Shown here piece after piece: positions 1 through 8,867 of a DNA stretch of 64,000 bases (its first letter is position 1; each line of letters opens with the position of its first letter). Made by a program: the position numbers and the translations under genes. Source of the stretch: Luteimonas sp. (GTDB lineage Bacteria; Pseudomonadota; Gammaproteobacteria; Xanthomonadales; Xanthomonadaceae); assembly GCA_024707405.1 (NCBI GenBank), contig JANPZU010000001.1, forward strand, positions 1 through 64,000, in the 5' to 3' direction. The notes under the pieces are model-generated. The model was given only the letters and a program-made list of their open reading frames with translations. It had not been told where the DNA came from and searched no databases.

Positions 1-900
1 TCAGTCCAGGTCGACGACACCCATTTCGCTCAAGGCGCTCTGCATCATGTCGCGCGCGGCATCGCTCAGTTTCTCGTGGTCTAGTGCGTAGCGGATGGTG
101 GCCTCGATCAGCCCGATGTGCGTACCGCAATCGAAGCGCGTGCCCTGGAAGCGATAGGCATGTACAGGCTTGCGCGACAGCAAGGTCGCGATCGCATCGG
201 TCAACTGGATCTCGCCACCTGCACCCGGCGTGGTCTTTTCAAGCAGATCGAAGATGCTTCCGTCGAGCACGTAACGCCCCACCACGGCCAGCGTGCTTGG
301 GGCCACATCGGGCTTGGGCTTCTCGACGATGGCGTTGATGCGCCCGGAACGCCCGGAGAAGGCTTCCGTGGCCACGATGCCATAGCTGCCGGTCTGCTCC
401 CGAGGCACGTCCTGCACCGCGATCACACTGGCGCCGGTCATCTCGGCCGCATCCGCCATCTGCTTCAACGCACCATCGCCACGGTTCCAGATCAGGTCAT
501 CCGGCAACAGCACCGCGAACGGCTCATCGCCCACGATGGGCTTGGCACAGAGCACCGCATGACCCAATCCAAGCGCCTCGGCCTGGGTGACGAACACCGC
601 GCGCACGCCCTTGGGCAGCACGTTGCGCACGAGTTCCAATTGCTCGACCTTGCCACTCGCCTCAAGCTTCTGTTCGAGTTCGTAGGCCTTGTCGAAATAG
701 TCGGCGACGGCGTGCTTGTAGCGATTGGTCACGAACACCAGCGTGTCGCAACCAGCCTCGACAGCTTCGTCGACCGCGTACTGGATCAGCGGCCGGTCGA
801 TGATCGGCAGCATCTCCTTGGGCACGGTCTTGGTGGCCGGCAGGAAGCGCGTTCCCAGTCCGGCGACGGGAAATACGGCCTTGCGAATGCGTTTACTCAT
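1..900 (-). CDS. galU: UTP--glucose-1-phosphate uridylyltransferase
   Basis: This cytosolic enzyme makes UDP-glucose from UTP and glucose-1-phosphate, the precursor for LPS, exopolysaccharide and glycan synthesis. The 299-residue length matches bacterial GalU. The N-terminal nucleotide-binding signature AGLGTRFLPATK sits at about residues 13-24, followed by PKEMLPIIDRP, and the VEKP motif lies near residue 190. It is the last gene of a minus-strand polysaccharide cluster, and its ATG overlaps the stop of the epimerase gene upstream by 4 bases, so the two are probably translationally coupled. The stop codon lies at the very edge of the window, so the gene is complete. The family assignment is secure. 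Confidence 0.97.
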   Translation of the reverse strand: MSKRIRKAVFPVAGLGTRFLPATKTVPKEMLPIIDRPLIQYAVDEAVEAGCDTLVFVTNRYKHAVADYFDKAYELEQKLEASGKVEQLELVRNVLPKGVRAVFVTQAEALGLGHAVLCAKPIVGDEPFAVLLPDDLIWNRGDGALKQMADAAEMTGASVIAVQDVPREQTGSYGIVATEAFSGRSGRINAIVEKPKPDVAPSTLAVVGRYVLDGSIFDLLEKTTPGAGGEIQLTDAIATLLSRKPVHAYRFQGTRFDCGTHIGLIEATIRYALDHEKLSDAARDMMQSALSEMGVVDLD

Positions 901-2807
901 GTTTTCCTGGCTTGCCTTGCGGGGAACGCGACAACCGTGCTGGTCTGGACGATTGCAGGCGCTTGTGCCGGCCGGAATTCCGGCAGGTTGTTGTGAAGCA
1001 GTTCGTCCAGGGTCTCGAGGTCGTACTCGGCCACGGCTTCGCGGAAACGCACGAGGGCATCCTCGACCCGTTCGACCACGACCCCCCTCGCTTCGGCCTG
1101 GAGGATCTTGGGGTGTTGCGTCGGACGATAGCGCTCATCGGCATGGAACAAGGTTTCGTGCAGCTTTTCGCCAGGCCGCAAGCCGGTGTAGACGATGGCG
1201 ACATCGCGATCCGGTTGCTTGCCCGCCAGCCGGATCATCTGTTCGGCGAGCAGTCGGATCGACACCGGTTCGCCCATGTCGAGCGTGTAGATGGCATCAC
1301 GGGAACCGATCGCCACCGACTGCATGATCAACTGGCACGCTTCGGGAATGGTCATGAAGTAGCGCGTCACGTCCGGATCGGTGACCGTCACCGGCCCGCC
1401 GTTGCGGATCTGTTCGCGGAACAAGGGCACCACGCTGCCTGCGGAATCGAGCACGTTGCCGAACCTGACCGTCACGAAGTTGGTCGATTCGGGTTGTGCC
1501 AATGCCTGGCACACCATCTCCGCCAGGCGCTTGGTGGCTCCGAGCACGTTGACCGGATCGACCGCCTTGTCGGTCGAGATCAGCACGAAGGTACCGACTT
1601 TCGCCGCGATCGACTCGCGTGCAACCGTCTCCGTCGACAGGACGTTGTTGCGCACCGCCTCGCGCAACTGGGCTTCCAGCACCGGCACCTGCTTGTAGGC
1701 CGCGGCATGGAAGACGGCGTCGGGGCTCGACAAGCCAAGCGAATGGCGGATGACGGCCGGATCACCGCAATCGCCGAGCACCGAGGCGATTTCCGTCTGC
1801 GGGAAATCGCGCCGCAATTCAGCCTCGGTCTTGGTCAGCGCCAGCTCGTCCATCTCCACGAGGGTGATCTGGCGGGCGCCATGGCGGGCGCACTGGCGAC
1901 ACAACTCGGAACCGATGGAGCCGCCAGCTCCTGTCACCAACACGCTACGGCCACCCAGCCAGGTGCGGATAGCCTTCCAGTCGGGCATGACCGGTTTGCG
2001 ACCGAGCAAGTCCTCGATCGCGACTTCCTTCAATTCGCCCGGCAACGATCGCCCTTCCAGCAGGTCGTCCAGGCGGGGAACCGTGCGGAACGGCAGGCCG
2101 GTCTTCTCGCACTCCGCGACCACCCTGCGCATCGCGGCGGCATCGACCGAGGGCATGGCGATGACCAGCAGGCGCGTCGCCGTTTCCGGTGCGATGCGGC
2201 CAACGTCCTCGATCTGCCCGAGGACAGGCAAGCCCTGCAACTGGCTGCCACGCAGCTTGGCGGCATCGTCCAGGAACCCGACGGGGTCGTAGGCACCGGC
2301 CCGGCGCAGGTCGCGCACCAGGGTTTCGCCTGCCTGCCCGGCACCGAGGATCAGAACCCGGATCGCAGCCTTGTCCGTCTGTGCGAGGCCGTGGTCTTTC
2401 CATGCCCGGTAAAGCAGCCGCGGCATGCCCAGCATCGCCGTCAGCAGCAAGGGATAGAGAAGCAGGACGGTGCGGGGAACGGTGTCCAGCATCCGCCCGT
2501 AGGCGAAAAGGACGAGCATGATCGCCAGGACGCCGAAAACCGAAGCCTTCAGGATGTTGAGCAGATCCGGGACACTGGCGAACCGCCAGACGCCGCGATA
2601 CAAGCCGACCCGCCAGAACACCAGTCCTTGCGCCAGCAGGACAAGCGCCACCTGGGCCGACCAGCCTGGCGTTGTGGGCGCAACCGGGAGCATCGCGTAA
2701 CGGAATTGATGCAGGCCTGCCCAGCACAGCCAGACCATGCACAGGTCGTGCAGCACCACCGCGACCCGCGGCAACGTGATTGCAACCCTGTCCTTCAGCT
2801 TCACCAT
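897..2807 (-). CDS. Membrane nucleoside-diphosphate-sugar epimerase/dehydratase (CapD/FlaA1/WbpM-like)
   Basis: This 636-residue protein belongs to the membrane-bound polysaccharide-biosynthesis dehydratases, whose members convert UDP-GlcNAc-type sugars to 4-keto-6-deoxy or epimerised sugars for O-antigen or capsule. The N-terminal third has four hydrophobic segments, then a first Rossmann motif (GAGQAGE, about residue 154) and a second one (VTGAGGSIGSE, about 292). The catalytic region shows STDKAVDPVNVLGATKR, as in FlaA1/WbpM relatives, where the usual YxxxK tyrosine is replaced. It lies between the sugar-phosphate transferase gene and galU in one minus-strand run. The exact sugar product cannot be read from sequence. 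Confidence 0.9.
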   Translation of the reverse strand: MVKLKDRVAITLPRVAVVLHDLCMVWLCWAGLHQFRYAMLPVAPTTPGWSAQVALVLLAQGLVFWRVGLYRGVWRFASVPDLLNILKASVFGVLAIMLVLFAYGRMLDTVPRTVLLLYPLLLTAMLGMPRLLYRAWKDHGLAQTDKAAIRVLILGAGQAGETLVRDLRRAGAYDPVGFLDDAAKLRGSQLQGLPVLGQIEDVGRIAPETATRLLVIAMPSVDAAAMRRVVAECEKTGLPFRTVPRLDDLLEGRSLPGELKEVAIEDLLGRKPVMPDWKAIRTWLGGRSVLVTGAGGSIGSELCRQCARHGARQITLVEMDELALTKTEAELRRDFPQTEIASVLGDCGDPAVIRHSLGLSSPDAVFHAAAYKQVPVLEAQLREAVRNNVLSTETVARESIAAKVGTFVLISTDKAVDPVNVLGATKRLAEMVCQALAQPESTNFVTVRFGNVLDSAGSVVPLFREQIRNGGPVTVTDPDVTRYFMTIPEACQLIMQSVAIGSRDAIYTLDMGEPVSIRLLAEQMIRLAGKQPDRDVAIVYTGLRPGEKLHETLFHADERYRPTQHPKILQAEARGVVVERVEDALVRFREAVAEYDLETLDELLHNNLPEFRPAQAPAIVQTSTVVAFPARQARKT

Positions 2808-2822
2808 CCCTGTCCGGTGTCC

Positions 2823-3818
2823 TTACGGGTTGTGGATCAGGCGGCGCTGCAACCAGCACCAACCGACACCCCCTGCCAGCCAAATCGCTCCGAGCATGGC
2901 AATTCTATGCGTAGCGGGAGATGAATGGACACACACCATTGCAAGCAATGTTCCAGATGTCGCCAAGGCGTACGCCAACGTCACCCGCGGATGGCTGCCT
3001 GCTCGCTTGGCCCATCGCTGGTAGGCGTGCTGCACGTGCGGTGTCCACCACGCCTCGCGCCTCAAGATGCGCATGCCCAAGGTGAGCGACGCATCGATCA
3101 GAAAGACCGAGACCGGGAGCAGGACGAGCGCCCATGCACTTGGCCCACCACCATCAGCCATGGCCGCGGCCACCATCAGGGCCGCCAGCATATAGCCCAG
3201 GGTGCCGCTGCCTACGTCACCGAGGAAGATCCGGGCCTTCGGGAAATTGTGCGGGAGGAAACCGCAGATCACCGCCAAAAGGGCCAGTGCCATCCAGCTC
3301 GCAGCCCCAGTGCTCAGCCACGCATAGCCACCCGCCACGATCGCCGCCTGGCTGGCTGCCAGCCCGTCGATGCCGTCCATGAAGTTCCATACATTGATGA
3401 GGACGAGAGCCATGGCGAAGGCCAGGACGACATCCATGGCATCCCCGCCGGACGCACGCGTCGCCCACGCCAGCAATCCTGACGCAAGCGCGTGGATGCA
3501 CAGCCTCGACCACGGCGACAGCTGACGGTGGTCGTCGATCCAGCCAATCGCAGCCACCAGCAGCATGCCCACGCCAATCGACAGGATCGGCCATGCCACC
3601 GATGGCGCCATCCATGCGAGGAAAGCAAAGGTCAGCACCATCGAAGCAACGATCGAAATGCCGCCACCGCGCGGTGTCGCCACTGCGTGGCTGCGTCGGT
3701 CGCCGGGCTGGTCGAGCAGGTTGCGGCGCACCGCGTACCAGCGTGCCAGCCAGGTGCCGGCGAAACCGATCACGACATGCGCGAGCACCCACGCGAGGGG
3801 TGCATGTCCAGCATCCAT
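2823..3818 (-). CDS. Glycosyltransferase family 4 / WecA-MraY-like undecaprenyl-phosphate sugar-1-phosphate transferase
   Basis: This polytopic inner-membrane enzyme of 331 residues is expected to load a (N-acetyl)hexosamine-1-phosphate onto undecaprenyl phosphate, the first step of O-antigen or related glycan synthesis. Family landmarks are the early RNLLDQPGDRRSHAVATPRGGG segment, GWIDDH, NVWNFMDGIDGLA and the late FLGDVGSGTLGY motif, all with the expected aspartates. The reading frame is open further upstream, but the ATG at 3818 (protein MDAGHAP) is chosen because it overlaps the lapB stop as TGATG, which suggests coupled translation. Its place between lapB and the epimerase supports a role in LPS or surface polysaccharide. 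Confidence 0.9.
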   Translation of the reverse strand: MDAGHAPLAWVLAHVVIGFAGTWLARWYAVRRNLLDQPGDRRSHAVATPRGGGISIVASMVLTFAFLAWMAPSVAWPILSIGVGMLLVAAIGWIDDHRQLSPWSRLCIHALASGLLAWATRASGGDAMDVVLAFAMALVLINVWNFMDGIDGLAASQAAIVAGGYAWLSTGAASWMALALLAVICGFLPHNFPKARIFLGDVGSGTLGYMLAALMVAAAMADGGGPSAWALVLLPVSVFLIDASLTLGMRILRREAWWTPHVQHAYQRWAKRAGSHPRVTLAYALATSGTLLAMVCVHSSPATHRIAMLGAIWLAGGVGWCWLQRRLIHNP

Positions 3819-4996
3819 CACACCACTGCGTAGTTGAGGAGTGGCTTGATCGTGCCCCACTCCTTGCAGCTCGGGCATTGCCAGTGGTGCGTCCGCGCCC
3901 CGAAACCGCATCGGTTGCAGCGATAGCTCGGGTTGCGCACCAGCAATTGCTCGGTGATCAGCCTCAGGTCGCGGAGCGTCGATTCGTGGTCATGGCCTTC
4001 GGCGAGCGTCAGGTCGATCAAGGCCGCTTCGCCACGCACCGATGGTCGATCCTTCAACTGGTGGGAAAGATACTTGCGCGCGGCGGGCACGCCCTCCTCC
4101 GCTTCCACCAGCCGGGTCAACGCCAGTACCGGTGCGATGCCACGATAGTGCTCGCTCATCTCGGCGAGGAACTTGCGCGCACCCGGCGTATCGCCGACAC
4201 GCTCGTAGGCTGCGAGCAAGGAAGGCATTACTTCGGGCAGGAAATCGGGATCGTGGCGCGCGGCGCGTTCGTAGGCACGGATCGCGGCCTTGTCGTTGCC
4301 GGCATCGAGTTCCAGCTTGCCTTCCAGGATGCCGGCCCGCACCGAGTTGGAATCCGCCGCATACGCCCGCACCACCGCTGCACGCGCGCCGGCCGCATCG
4401 CCGGCCACACGCAACCTGTCGGCGAGTTCGCACTCGAACTGCGCAATCAGCTTGCCCATCGGCTCGCCTGTCACCGACTCGAAGCGCGTTGCATTGTCGA
4501 TGGCCTTCGACCAGTCGCGCTCGGCCTGGTAGATCCCGATGAGGTGCTTGAGTGCCTGCGGTGCGCGCTGGTCGATCCTTGCGAGGTCGGTGAACACGAC
4601 TTCGGCACGATCAAGCAGGCCCGAGCGCATGTAGTCCTCGCCCAGGGCCAGCATCGCCTGGACTTTCTGTTGGTCGCTGAGATCCGGGCGCTGCACCAGC
4701 CCTTGGTGCAGCCGGATCGCCCTGTCCACTTCGCCACGCCGGCGGAACAGGTGCCCCAACGCCACCTGCGTCTCGAACGTGTCCTTGTCGAGTTCGGCGA
4801 TGTGCAGGAACAGTTCGATCGCCTTGTCGGGCTGTTCGTTGAGCAGGTAGTTGAGGCCGCGGAAATAGGTCGTGGAGAGTCGGCTGACCTGCGTGTCGCT
4901 GTGTCGCTCGCCACCACGGCGCCCGATGACCCAGCCACTCAACGCGGCGATGGGCAGCAGCAGGAAAAACCAGAACCACTCGGTCACGAATGCCAT
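3818..4996 (-). CDS. lapB: Lipopolysaccharide assembly protein B (LapB/YciM)
   Basis: LapB is an inner-membrane-anchored TPR protein that, in E. coli, controls LpxC turnover and LPS assembly. This 392-residue product has a single N-terminal membrane helix (FWFFLLLPIAALSGWVIGRR), a long TPR solenoid, and a C-terminal rubredoxin-like zinc module CNRCGF...CPSCKEWG; the E. coli protein has 389 residues with the same plan. The start is set at MAFVTEW (4996) rather than the open frame upstream, because the membrane anchor must be near the N-terminus. The neighbouring lapA, usual in many gammaproteobacteria just upstream, is absent: only 109 bases separate this gene from ihfB. Confidence 0.93.
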   Translation of the reverse strand: MAFVTEWFWFFLLLPIAALSGWVIGRRGGERHSDTQVSRLSTTYFRGLNYLLNEQPDKAIELFLHIAELDKDTFETQVALGHLFRRRGEVDRAIRLHQGLVQRPDLSDQQKVQAMLALGEDYMRSGLLDRAEVVFTDLARIDQRAPQALKHLIGIYQAERDWSKAIDNATRFESVTGEPMGKLIAQFECELADRLRVAGDAAGARAAVVRAYAADSNSVRAGILEGKLELDAGNDKAAIRAYERAARHDPDFLPEVMPSLLAAYERVGDTPGARKFLAEMSEHYRGIAPVLALTRLVEAEEGVPAARKYLSHQLKDRPSVRGEAALIDLTLAEGHDHESTLRDLRLITEQLLVRNPSYRCNRCGFGARTHHWQCPSCKEWGTIKPLLNYAVV

Positions 4997-5105
4997 CGGA
5001 CGACTCCGTCTACGCCAATCCGGCCAACGCCGTTGCTCCACGCACTCATCGCCGAGGTCGGGATGCACGCGGCGCCTAGCTTAGCCGAGCGCGGTACGCC
5101 CGGGA

Positions 5106-5408
5106 TCAATCCTCGGAAGGCAGCGGCACCACGTCGGTGACCTGCTCGCGCAGTTCCTTGCCTGGCTTGAAATGAGGGACGTGCTTGCCGGGAAGCGACA
5201 CTGCATCGCCCGTCTTCGGGTTGCGCCCCGTGCGCGGCGGACGGAAATGCAGCGAAAAACTGCCGAAACCGCGGATCTCGATCCGGTTTCCGTGCGCAAG
5301 CGAGGTCGCCATCATTTCCAGCAACGATTTCACCGCGAGGTCGACGTCGTCTGCCTTGAGGTGCGACTGTCGCTGGGTGAGGATCTCGATCAATTCCGAC
5401 TTGGTCAT
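5106..5408 (-). CDS. ihfB: Integration host factor subunit beta
   Basis: This nucleoid protein forms a heterodimer with IHF-alpha and bends DNA at specific sites for recombination, replication and transcription. The 100-residue product begins MTKSELIE and carries the DNA-binding-protein HU/IHF signature [21 protein letters not shown] at about residues 45-65, with the intercalating proline region. The start at 5408 gives the standard IHF-beta length; the frame is open 45 bases further upstream, but that extension has no family match. It follows rpsA directly, as in most gammaproteobacteria, and is separated from it by a strong hairpin. Confidence 0.96.
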   Translation of the reverse strand: MTKSELIEILTQRQSHLKADDVDLAVKSLLEMMATSLAHGNRIEIRGFGSFSLHFRPPRTGRNPKTGDAVSLPGKHVPHFKPGKELREQVTDVVPLPSED

Positions 5409-5436
5409 GGTCCCCGTGTCCATGGATGACCGGAAC

Positions 5437-5462
5437 GGCGGCCCGGCATGCACCGGGCCGCC
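5437..5462. terminator. Intergenic hairpin between rpsA and ihfB
   Basis: A perfect 10-base inverted repeat (GGCGGCCCGG, loop CATGCA, CCGGGCCGCC) fills most of the rpsA-ihfB gap. No T-run follows it in the direction of transcription (minus strand), so it is more likely an RNA-processing, stabilising or partial attenuation hairpin than a strong intrinsic terminator. It sits 28 bases before the ihfB start and could separate ribosomal-protein from IHF expression. Confidence 0.5.
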
Positions 5463-5473
5463 ACCGGATCACG

Positions 5474-7161
5474 TTACTCGGACTTGCCTTCCAGCTGCTC
5501 GCGCAGCAGCGCACCCAGCTTGGTGGTGCCGCTCGAGGCTTCCGACGCCTGCTTGTTGTACTCGGCCAGGGTTTCGGCGGTTTCCGCCTCGTCCTTGGCC
5601 TTGATCGACAACTGCAGCGTGCGGCCCTTGCGATCCTGGCCCACGTACTTGGCCTCGATCGAATCGCCGACCTTCAGGTGCTGGCTGGCGTCTTCGATGC
5701 GCTCGTCGCTGATGTCGCGCACGGACACGTAGCCTTCCACGCCTTCGCCCAGGTCGATGACGGCACCCTTGGCGTCGACTTCCTTCACCGTGCCGGTGAC
5801 CTTGGAGCCGCGCGGATGGTTGGCGAGGAACTGGCCGTACGGATCCTGCTCGAGCTGCTTGACGCCCAGCGAGATACGCTCACGCTCCGGATCGACAGCC
5901 AGCACCACGGCTTCCAGCGTGTCGCCCTTCTTGAAGTTGCGCACGATGTCTTCACCCGCGGTGTTCCAGGTGATGTCGGACAGGTGGATCAGGCCATCGA
6001 TGCCGCCGTCCAGACCGATGAACACGCCGAAGTCGGTGATCGACTTGATCTGGCCGGACACCTTGTCGCCCTTCTTGTGGATTGCCGCGAAGGTTTCCCA
6101 CGGGTTGCTGGTGACCTGCTTGATGCCCAGCGAGATGCGGCGACGCTCTTCATCGACGTCCAGCACCATCACCTGCACTTCGTCGCCGACCTGCACGACC
6201 TTGGAAGGATTGACGTTCTTGTTGGTCAATCCATCTCGGACACGTGCACCAGGCCTTCCACGCCCGGCTCGATCTCGACGAACGCGCCGTAGTCGGTCAC
6301 GTTGGAGACCTTGCCGAACACGCGGGTGTTGGCCGGGTAGCGACGCGCGATGTTGTCCCACGGATCCTCGCCCAGCTGCTTGAGGCCCAGCGAAACGCGG
6401 TTGCGCTCGCGGTCGTACTTGAGCACGCGGACGTCGAGCTCCTGGCCCACTTCGACGACTTCGGACGGATGGCGCACGCGCTTCCAGGCCATGTCGGTGA
6501 TGTGCAGCAGGCCATCGATGCCGCCGAGGTCGACGAACGCGCCGTAGTCGGTGAGGTTTTTGACCACACCCTTGAGCTTGGCGCCCTCGACCAGCTTCTC
6601 CATCAGCTGCTCGCGCTCTTCCGAATGCTCGCTCTCGACCACCGCGCGGCGGGAGACGACCACGTTGTTGCGCTTGCGGTCGAGCTTGATGAGCTTGAAC
6701 TCGAGTTCCTTGCCTTCCAGGTACACGGGATCGCGCACCGGGCGAACGTCGACCAGCGAGCCTGGCAGGAACGCGCGGACGTCCTTGATGTCGACGGTGA
6801 AACCGCCCTTCACCTTGCCGCTGATCTTGCCGACGATGGTTTCGTTCTTCTCGAGCGCTTCTTCCAGCTCGTCCCACACCATGGCGCGCTTGGCCTTCTC
6901 GCGCGACAGCACGGTCTCGCCGAAGCCGTTCTCCAGGGAGTCCAGCGCTACCTTGACGACATCGCCCTCGGCGACGTCGATCTCGCCATCGTCGTTACGG
7001 AACTGTTCGATCGGCACGATGCCTTCGGACTTCAGGCCGGCATTGATGACGACCACGTCGGTGCGCACCTGGATCACGGTGCCGGTGACGATGGCGCCGG
7101 GCTTGAGCTTGGCAAGGCTCGCCTGGCTCTGTTCGAACAGTTCTGCGAATGATTCGGTCAT
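5474..7161 (-). CDS. rpsA: 30S ribosomal protein S1, frameshifted as sequenced
   Basis: S1 is the large RNA-binding 30S protein needed to recruit most mRNAs. The two halves together give about 562 residues with six S1 (OB-fold) repeats, matching the family (E. coli 557). The N-terminal part ([12 protein letters not shown]...) runs from 7161 and meets a stop at 6226-6228, right after GLVHVSEMD; the sequence then continues in another frame as [17 protein letters not shown] to 5474. Relatives read SEMDWTNKNV, so one G of the tryptophan codon (TGGACC present as TGACC) is missing near 6227. Since rpsA is essential, a base-calling error is more likely than a true mutation. It lies between cmk and ihfB as usual. 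Confidence 0.93.
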
Positions 7162-7326
7162 TTGGAAATATCTCGGTTGATGACACAGATCGACACGGGA
7201 ACTTTTCGCTCCCCATGCGATCCACCCGTAGTCGGCCTGCGCGGGATTGCGTGTGGCCGTGAGTGTTGTGGTTGGAAAACCGCCCGGTGCGGATGCACCT
7301 GCGGGCCGCGCCGCCGCGCTTGAAAC

Positions 7327-8016
7327 TCAACCGGTGCGTGGCGGCAACAAGGCCAGCACACGCTCGACGACCGCATCGATGCCAAGGCCCGTGGTGTCGA
7401 TGTGGACGGCGTCTTCGGCCGGCCGCAAGGGCGCCACGGAACGGTTGGCATCGCGGGCATCCCGGGCGAGGATCTCGCGAAGCAGACCGTCGATTGTGAC
7501 GGAAACCCCTTTGTCTTTCAACTGGTTATAGCGCCTTTCCGCGCGCTCCTCCGCGCTGGCGGTCAGGAACACCTTGCAGCCGGCATCGGGGAAGATGACC
7601 GTCCCCATGTCGCGGCCGTCGGCCACCAGCCCCGGCGCACGCCTGAAGGCCCGCTGCCGATCCTTGAGCGCGGCCCGCACTTCGGGGATCGCGGCGATGG
7701 CCGAAGCCGCGGCGCCGGCGGTCTCCGTGCGCAGCTCCGCCGTGGCGTCGTGCCCGTTGACCAGCACCCGGAGATCCCCCCCCTCGTCCTCACGGAACCC
7801 GATCTCGGTATCGAAGGCACATCGCACCAGGGCACCGGCATCGCCAAGGTCGAGATCCGCCCAGCCTGCGGCCACGCCGACGGCCCGGTAGAGCGCGCCA
7901 GAATCGAGGTAGTGCCAGCCGAGAATCCGGGCGACGCGCAGGCTGATGGTGCCCTTGCCCGACCCGGAAGGGCCATCGATGGTAAGTACCGGAACCGCTG
8001 CGTCAGCCATGGACAT
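7327..8016 (-). CDS. cmk: Cytidylate kinase
   Basis: This cytosolic enzyme phosphorylates CMP and dCMP with ATP. The 229-residue protein has the P-loop GPSGSGKGT at about residues 15-23, then [12 protein letters not shown], the [13 protein letters not shown] segment around 130, and the LID arginines ([11 protein letters not shown]). A second ATG two codons downstream (8010) is an equally good start. It precedes rpsA by 165 bases, the normal order, but aroA, which commonly lies just upstream of cmk, is found about 28 kb away in this window. Confidence 0.95.
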   Translation of the reverse strand: MSMADAAVPVLTIDGPSGSGKGTISLRVARILGWHYLDSGALYRAVGVAAGWADLDLGDAGALVRCAFDTEIGFREDEGGDLRVLVNGHDATAELRTETAGAAASAIAAIPEVRAALKDRQRAFRRAPGLVADGRDMGTVIFPDAGCKVFLTASAEERAERRYNQLKDKGVSVTIDGLLREILARDARDANRSVAPLRPAEDAVHIDTTGLGIDAVVERVLALLPPRTG

Positions 8017-8058
8017 CCTCCAGATGCACGATCCATTCTAGCCGAGCGCCGCAAGCGC

Positions 8059-8088
8059 TTGAATCGGAAACGGAAAGCCGGCTACAAT
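8059..8088 (+). promoter_or_regulatory. Sigma-70-type promoter for rpmJ
   Basis: A TTGAAT box (8059-8064) and a TACAAT box (8083-8088) are separated by 18 bases, close to the sigma-70 consensus and pointing toward rpmJ, whose ATG is at 8141. The roughly 45-base leader contains no other gene. The opposite strand of this gap must hold the cmk upstream region. Confidence 0.7.
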
Positions 8089-8140
8089 GCGCGGCTTTGC
8101 TGCACAACCACCCTAATCTACCCGCTTCAAGAGGTTCGTC

Positions 8141-8266
8141 ATGAAGGCCCTGTCCTCACTGAAATCGGCGAAGGCCCGTCACCGCGACTGCAAGGTCGTT
8201 CGTCGCCGTGGCAAGGTCTTCGTGATCTGCAAGTCCAACCCGCGTTTCAAGGCGCGCCAGCGCTGA
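8141..8266 (+). CDS. rpmJ: 50S ribosomal protein L36
   Basis: This 41-residue basic protein ([14 protein letters not shown]...NPRFKARQR) matches the L36 variant made as a single-gene unit in many proteobacteria. It has only two cysteines (Cys17 and Cys30 by my count), so it looks like the C-minus type that lacks a full four-ligand zinc ribbon; such paralogues are often associated with zinc economy. It sits alone between a strong promoter and an intrinsic terminator, away from the usual spc operon position. Too short to be found by length-filtered gene calling, but the match is unmistakable. Confidence 0.95.
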   Translation: MKALSSLKSAKARHRDCKVVRRRGKVFVICKSNPRFKARQR

Positions 8267-8306
8267 CGTGGACGGATCCTGCCCGTGCGTCGGCCCGGGA
8301 TCCTGC

Positions 8307-8334
8307 AAAAAAGCCGCCCCAGGGCGGCTTTTTT
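8307..8334 (+). terminator. Intrinsic terminator after rpmJ
   Basis: The sequence has A6, GCCGCC, CCAG, GGCGGC, T6, a textbook rho-independent hairpin with a U-tract on the plus strand and A-tract on the other side, so it can work in both directions. It lies 40 bases after the rpmJ stop. Confidence 0.9.
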
Positions 8335-8464
8335 CGTTTAGGTTCCGCCGCGATTCGCGTGACCAACCGCGCACTCCCGGCCAGCCCTCGCGCTTCGGTG
8401 GCCGCGATCTGATACAAGGCATATCCGATCCGGCCCAGCCCAAACCAGCCCCGAGGAGCACGCC

Positions 8465-8806
8465 ATGACACGCCTCTCCCGTCCTTGCCTCGTTCTCGCC
8501 GCGACCTTCGCCCTCGCCATGTTCGCCGCGCCGGCCATGGCCGATACGCTGCTGGTCGATCGCGCCCAGGCCAAGTCGCACGTCGCGCTTCCGGCGCGTG
8601 GCACCACCTCCGCCCAGGTGCAGGCACGCTTCGGCGCCCCGTCGCAGAGGCTCGAGCCGCGTGGCGGCCAGAAAAGCCAATGGCCGACGATCAATCGTTG
8701 GGTCTATCCGGAATTCACCGTTTACTTCGAACGCGATCGCGTCATCGATGCCGTCCTCAATCAGGCATCGGCGACGGAGACAGGCCCCAAGCCCGCGATC
8801 CGCTGA
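8465..8806 (+). CDS. Small secreted protein, SmpA/OmlA-like motif, function unknown
   Basis: The 113-residue product starts with a clear Sec signal peptide (hydrophobic LVLAATFALAMFAAPAMA, cleavage probably after AMA at about residue 26). The mature part contains GTTSAQVQARFGAPSQRLEPRGG followed by NRWVYPEFTVYFERDRVIDAV, a pattern resembling the BamE/SmpA fold (a 'T..QV...FG.P' helix turn, then beta strands). Similar short periplasmic proteins occur in Xanthomonadales. It is not a lipoprotein and has no cysteine after the signal. It lies upstream of aguA, probably as its own unit. I cannot assign a function. Confidence 0.75.
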   Translation: MTRLSRPCLVLAATFALAMFAAPAMADTLLVDRAQAKSHVALPARGTTSAQVQARFGAPSQRLEPRGGQKSQWPTINRWVYPEFTVYFERDRVIDAVLNQASATETGPKPAIR

Positions 8807-8867
8807 TCGCGGCACCGCCCTGCACACTCGCGCATAATGTGGGGCTGCATCCGCCGCCCCACGACCG

